Origin: Dehalococcoidia bacterium
GTDB taxonomy: Bacteria > Chloroflexota > Dehalococcoidia > E44-bin15
DNA: 9,036 nucleotides
Assembly (NCBI GenBank): GCA_030619615.1
Contig: JAUXBC010000028.1
Location: 1 to 9,036, forward strand
Reading direction: 5' to 3'
Made by a program: the position numbers and the translations under genes. The stretch's first letter is position 1. Every line of letters starts with the position of its first letter. A model generated the notes under the pieces. That model was not told where the DNA came from and did no database searches. It saw only the letters and a program-made list of their open reading frames with translations. This document shows, piece after piece, positions 6,977-9,036 of the stretch.

Positions 6977-8647
6977 ATGCCTTACCCTGAGGAACTGAAA
7001 ACACTGATCAAGATTGTAGAGAAGACCAGACCGGAGCGAGTAGCCAGAAAAAGGGAGGGAAAGGAGTTCCCCATGCTCTCTCTGGACGAGAGGGCTGAGA
7101 TGCTCAAGTATCACCCCGACTATAGCGAGGAGGGAAGAAGGGAGATCAAGATAGGACCAAACAAGGGCTACCGCATAGCCCATGAACTCGTCGATCTCCT
7201 GGAGGCGAGAAGCAGGGTCGATCCCGATAGCGTCGACCTTTCCCAGGCACATGTTGAAACCGATGTCTTGATAATCGGGGGAGGGGGAGCAGGAACCGCC
7301 GCCGCCCTTATCGCCCAGGAGCAGGGGGCAAAGGTCATCATCGCCACCAAGCTTCGCCATGGCGATGCCAATACCATGATGGCTGAGGGAGGCATCCAGG
7401 CTGCCTCCAAGGGATCGAAAGATTCCCCCTACTATCACTACCTGGATGCGATGGGAGGGGGGCATTTTAAGAACGTGCCCGAACTGGTTTATACCCTGGT
7501 TACCGAAGCCCCCGATGTTCTCCAATGGTTGGAGAGCCTCGGCGTGATGTTCTCCAAGTACCCTGAGGGAAGGCTCCATTCCATCCACGGTGCAGGAACC
7601 TCTAGGAAAAGGATGCACTATTGCGCTGACATAACCGGGGCCGACATCATGCGCACCATCCGGGACGAGGCCAGAAATCGCTCCCAGGATATCAAGCTGA
7701 TGGAGTTCTCCCCCGCCGTGGAGCTTATCCTTAATAAGCACGGGCACTGCGCTGGCGCTTTGCTCTACAATCTGGAGACCGAGGAGTACCTCGTTGCGAA
7801 GGCTAAAGCGGTGATCCTGGCTACTGGAGGCTGCGGCCGGTTACATATTCAGGGATATATGACCACCAACCACTATGGAGCCACTGCCGATGGTTTGATT
7901 TTAGGTTATCGAGCCGGGGTCAAGGTCTCCTTCCTCCACACCGTCCAATATCACCCCACAGGCATAGTATTTCCAGAGCAGGCGGAAGGTATTTTGATCA
8001 CCGAGAAATTTAGAGGGGCTGGGGCCAATGTTCTGAACATCGACGGGGAGCAATTCATTAACGAGCGAGAGCCACGAGATGTGGAGGCTGGTGCCTTCAT
8101 TAAGGAGTGCCTGGTGAAGGGAAAGGGGGTTCCCACACCCACAGGGAAGCTGGGGATTTGGCTGGATTCCCCCATGATCGACCTCCTCTCCGGAGAGGGA
8201 ACAGTACAGCGGGAGTTTCCCGGCAAATCCACCCTCTATAAGCGATTTGGAATCGATATCTCCAAAGAACCGATGTTGGTCTATCCCACCCTCCACTATC
8301 AAAACGGGGGACTGGAGAACAATCCCAATTGTGAGACCTCGGTCCCTGGGCTTTTCATCGCCGGCGAGGTAACGGGAGGGGTTCACGGGGAGAACCGCCT
8401 CATGGGAAATTCCCTTTTGGACGTTATGGTTTTTGGCAGAATTGCCGGCAAGAATGCCGCCCTCTACGCTAAGGAGAAGGCAAAGGAGGGAAAGCTAACC
8501 CTGGATCATGTTAGGACCTATCACAAAGAGATGGAGGAGGCAGGAATAGTGACCGATAGGGTTGCCCCAATGCTTCTTCCCGACTATACAAATCCCGAGG
8601 TTAGAAAGAGGCAGCTCACCGCCCACTACGTGGGAACACTAAGGTGA
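6977..8647 (+). CDS. Fumarate reductase/succinate dehydrogenase-type flavoprotein (soluble, TfrA-like)
   Basis: A 556-residue FAD protein of the FrdA/SdhA/TfrA family, interconverting fumarate and succinate. A ~95-residue N-terminal lead precedes the FAD motif G101-x-G103-x-x-G106. The AEGG motif is at 136-139. The substrate-site set of fumarate reductases is present: HPTG (H326, T328), PRD (R367), HYxNGG (H440) and ENRLMGNSLLD (R474). At the place where E. coli FrdA has the histidine covalently linked to FAD there is N132, so FAD is probably bound non-covalently (inference by motif alignment). Only about 80 residues follow R474, much shorter than the C-terminus of membrane-bound FrdA and close to the overall size of soluble TfrA. 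ATG 6977 is set by GGAGGAGGG at 6965-6973. The gene ends in tandem in-frame stops, TGA then TAA. The substrate is assigned from the active-site set; a related acid such as an aryl-acrylate remains possible. Confidence 0.87.
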   Translation: MPYPEELKTLIKIVEKTRPERVARKREGKEFPMLSLDERAEMLKYHPDYSEEGRREIKIGPNKGYRIAHELVDLLEARSRVDPDSVDLSQAHVETDVLIIGGGGAGTAAALIAQEQGAKVIIATKLRHGDANTMMAEGGIQAASKGSKDSPYYHYLDAMGGGHFKNVPELVYTLVTEAPDVLQWLESLGVMFSKYPEGRLHSIHGAGTSRKRMHYCADITGADIMRTIRDEARNRSQDIKLMEFSPAVELILNKHGHCAGALLYNLETEEYLVAKAKAVILATGGCGRLHIQGYMTTNHYGATADGLILGYRAGVKVSFLHTVQYHPTGIVFPEQAEGILITEKFRGAGANVLNIDGEQFINEREPRDVEAGAFIKECLVKGKGVPTPTGKLGIWLDSPMIDLLSGEGTVQREFPGKSTLYKRFGIDISKEPMLVYPTLHYQNGGLENNPNCETSVPGLFIAGEVTGGVHGENRLMGNSLLDVMVFGRIAGKNAALYAKEKAKEGKLTLDHVRTYHKEMEEAGIVTDRVAPMLLPDYTNPEVRKRQLTAHYVGTLR

Positions 8648-8653
8648 TAATTC

Positions 8654-8659
8654 AAGGAG
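8654..8659 (+). promoter_or_regulatory. Shine-Dalgarno site for the fumarase beta gene
   Basis: AAGGAG lies six bases before ATG 8666. The gap of 18 bases after the flavoprotein stop has no promoter or hairpin, so the gene is most likely co-transcribed. Confidence 0.7.
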
Positions 8660-8665
8660 AAGCCT

Positions 8666-9036
8666 ATGGATATTGCCACACCTCTCGATCCCCAGGTTAT
8701 CGAGAAGCTCAGGGCAGGGGACCAGGTCTCCATCAGCGGGGTTATTTACACCGCCCGTGATGCCGCCCACAAGAGGCTCATCGAAGCCCTGGAGGGTGGG
8801 GAGGGGTTGCCCTTTGACATTCGCGGTCAGACCCTTTATTATATGGGTCCCTCCCCTGCCAAGCCGGGGCAGGTTATCGGTGCCGCCGGACCCACCACCA
8901 GCGGGCGCATGGACGCCTACTCCCCTCGCCTTATCGCCGCAGGGCTTAAGGGGATGATCGGAAAGGGCAGCCGCTCCCAGGAGGTGAAGGAGGCTATCAA
9001 GAAGCACAAAGCGGTTTATTTCGCCGCCATCGGAGG
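8666..9036 (+). CDS. Class I (iron-sulfur) fumarate hydratase beta subunit (3' partial)
   Basis: First 123 residues of the C-terminal (beta) domain protein of class I Fe-S hydro-lyases, which with an alpha subunit catalyse fumarate + water to malate, or dehydrate L-tartrate. The conserved family segments YTARDAAHKRL (28-38) and GAAGPTTSGRMD (72-83) are both present, and GKGSRS follows at about 98-103. The frame is open at the right edge; family members run to about 180-200 residues, so roughly 60-70 are missing. The beta subunit carries no cluster cysteines of its own; the catalytic [4Fe-4S] ligands sit on the alpha subunit, which is not in this window. Next to the fumarate reductase genes, fumarase is the more likely activity than tartrate dehydratase, and together they would link malate, fumarate and succinate. 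Confidence 0.9.
   Translation, partial: MDIATPLDPQVIEKLRAGDQVSISGVIYTARDAAHKRLIEALEGGEGLPFDIRGQTLYYMGPSPAKPGQVIGAAGPTTSGRMDAYSPRLIAAGLKGMIGKGSRSQEVKEAIKKHKAVYFAAIG

Noticed and set aside
6953..7747. Long minus-strand open frame (264 codons) opposite the flavoprotein gene
   Set aside because: It lies wholly antisense to a gene with clear family motifs, and its translation shows no recognisable domain. It is a composition shadow, as are the minus-strand frames at 4597-5334, 3757-4434 and 447-926.

Overview
This window holds eight same-strand genes and one decayed gene, packed with almost no intergenic space, on DNA that looks moderately GC-rich (estimated by eye at about 55%). It points to a strictly anaerobic bacterium or archaeon. 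Nearly every protein carries iron-sulfur clusters, and the first five genes form a soluble heterodisulfide reductase (Hdr)-type electron-transfer complex. The layout resembles what anaerobic Chloroflexota (Dehalococcoidia-like) and sulfate-reducing or syntrophic bacteria carry, but taxonomy cannot be fixed from this sequence. Strong Shine-Dalgarno sites and GTG/TTG starts with overlapping stops suggest translation-coupled operons.

Region 1 (1-5829), Hdr block. It encodes a tandemly duplicated HdrA flavoprotein (cut off at the left edge), an MvhD-type [2Fe-2S] linker, an FrhB/FdhB-like iron-sulfur subunit, HdrC, and HdrB with both CCG domains. Together they could form a flavin-based bifurcating complex: FADs in HdrA, electron entry via MvhD and/or the FrhB-like subunit, high-potential output through HdrC to HdrB.

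Region 2 (5830-6161) holds a remnant of a cation diffusion facilitator (CDF) metal transporter. It keeps the N-terminal ~60 residues joined in frame to the C-terminal tail and has lost the middle, so it cannot be a working transporter.

Region 3 (6162-9036), C4-dicarboxylate block. It encodes a ferredoxin-type fumarate reductase iron-sulfur subunit with one [2Fe-2S] and two [4Fe-4S] motifs, a fumarate reductase/succinate dehydrogenase-type flavoprotein with the catalytic His/Arg set intact, and the start of a class I fumarase beta subunit running off the right edge. No membrane anchor subunit is present. The most interesting reading is a soluble fumarate reductase (or succinate oxidase) that may exchange electrons with the adjacent Hdr complex. 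In methanogen thiol:fumarate reductase (TfrAB), the FrdB-like and HdrB-like parts are fused in one polypeptide; here they are separate genes in one cluster. That functional link is inference.

No RNA genes, CRISPR arrays, insertion sequences or convincing terminators were seen, and no gene-free stretch exceeds 300 bases.
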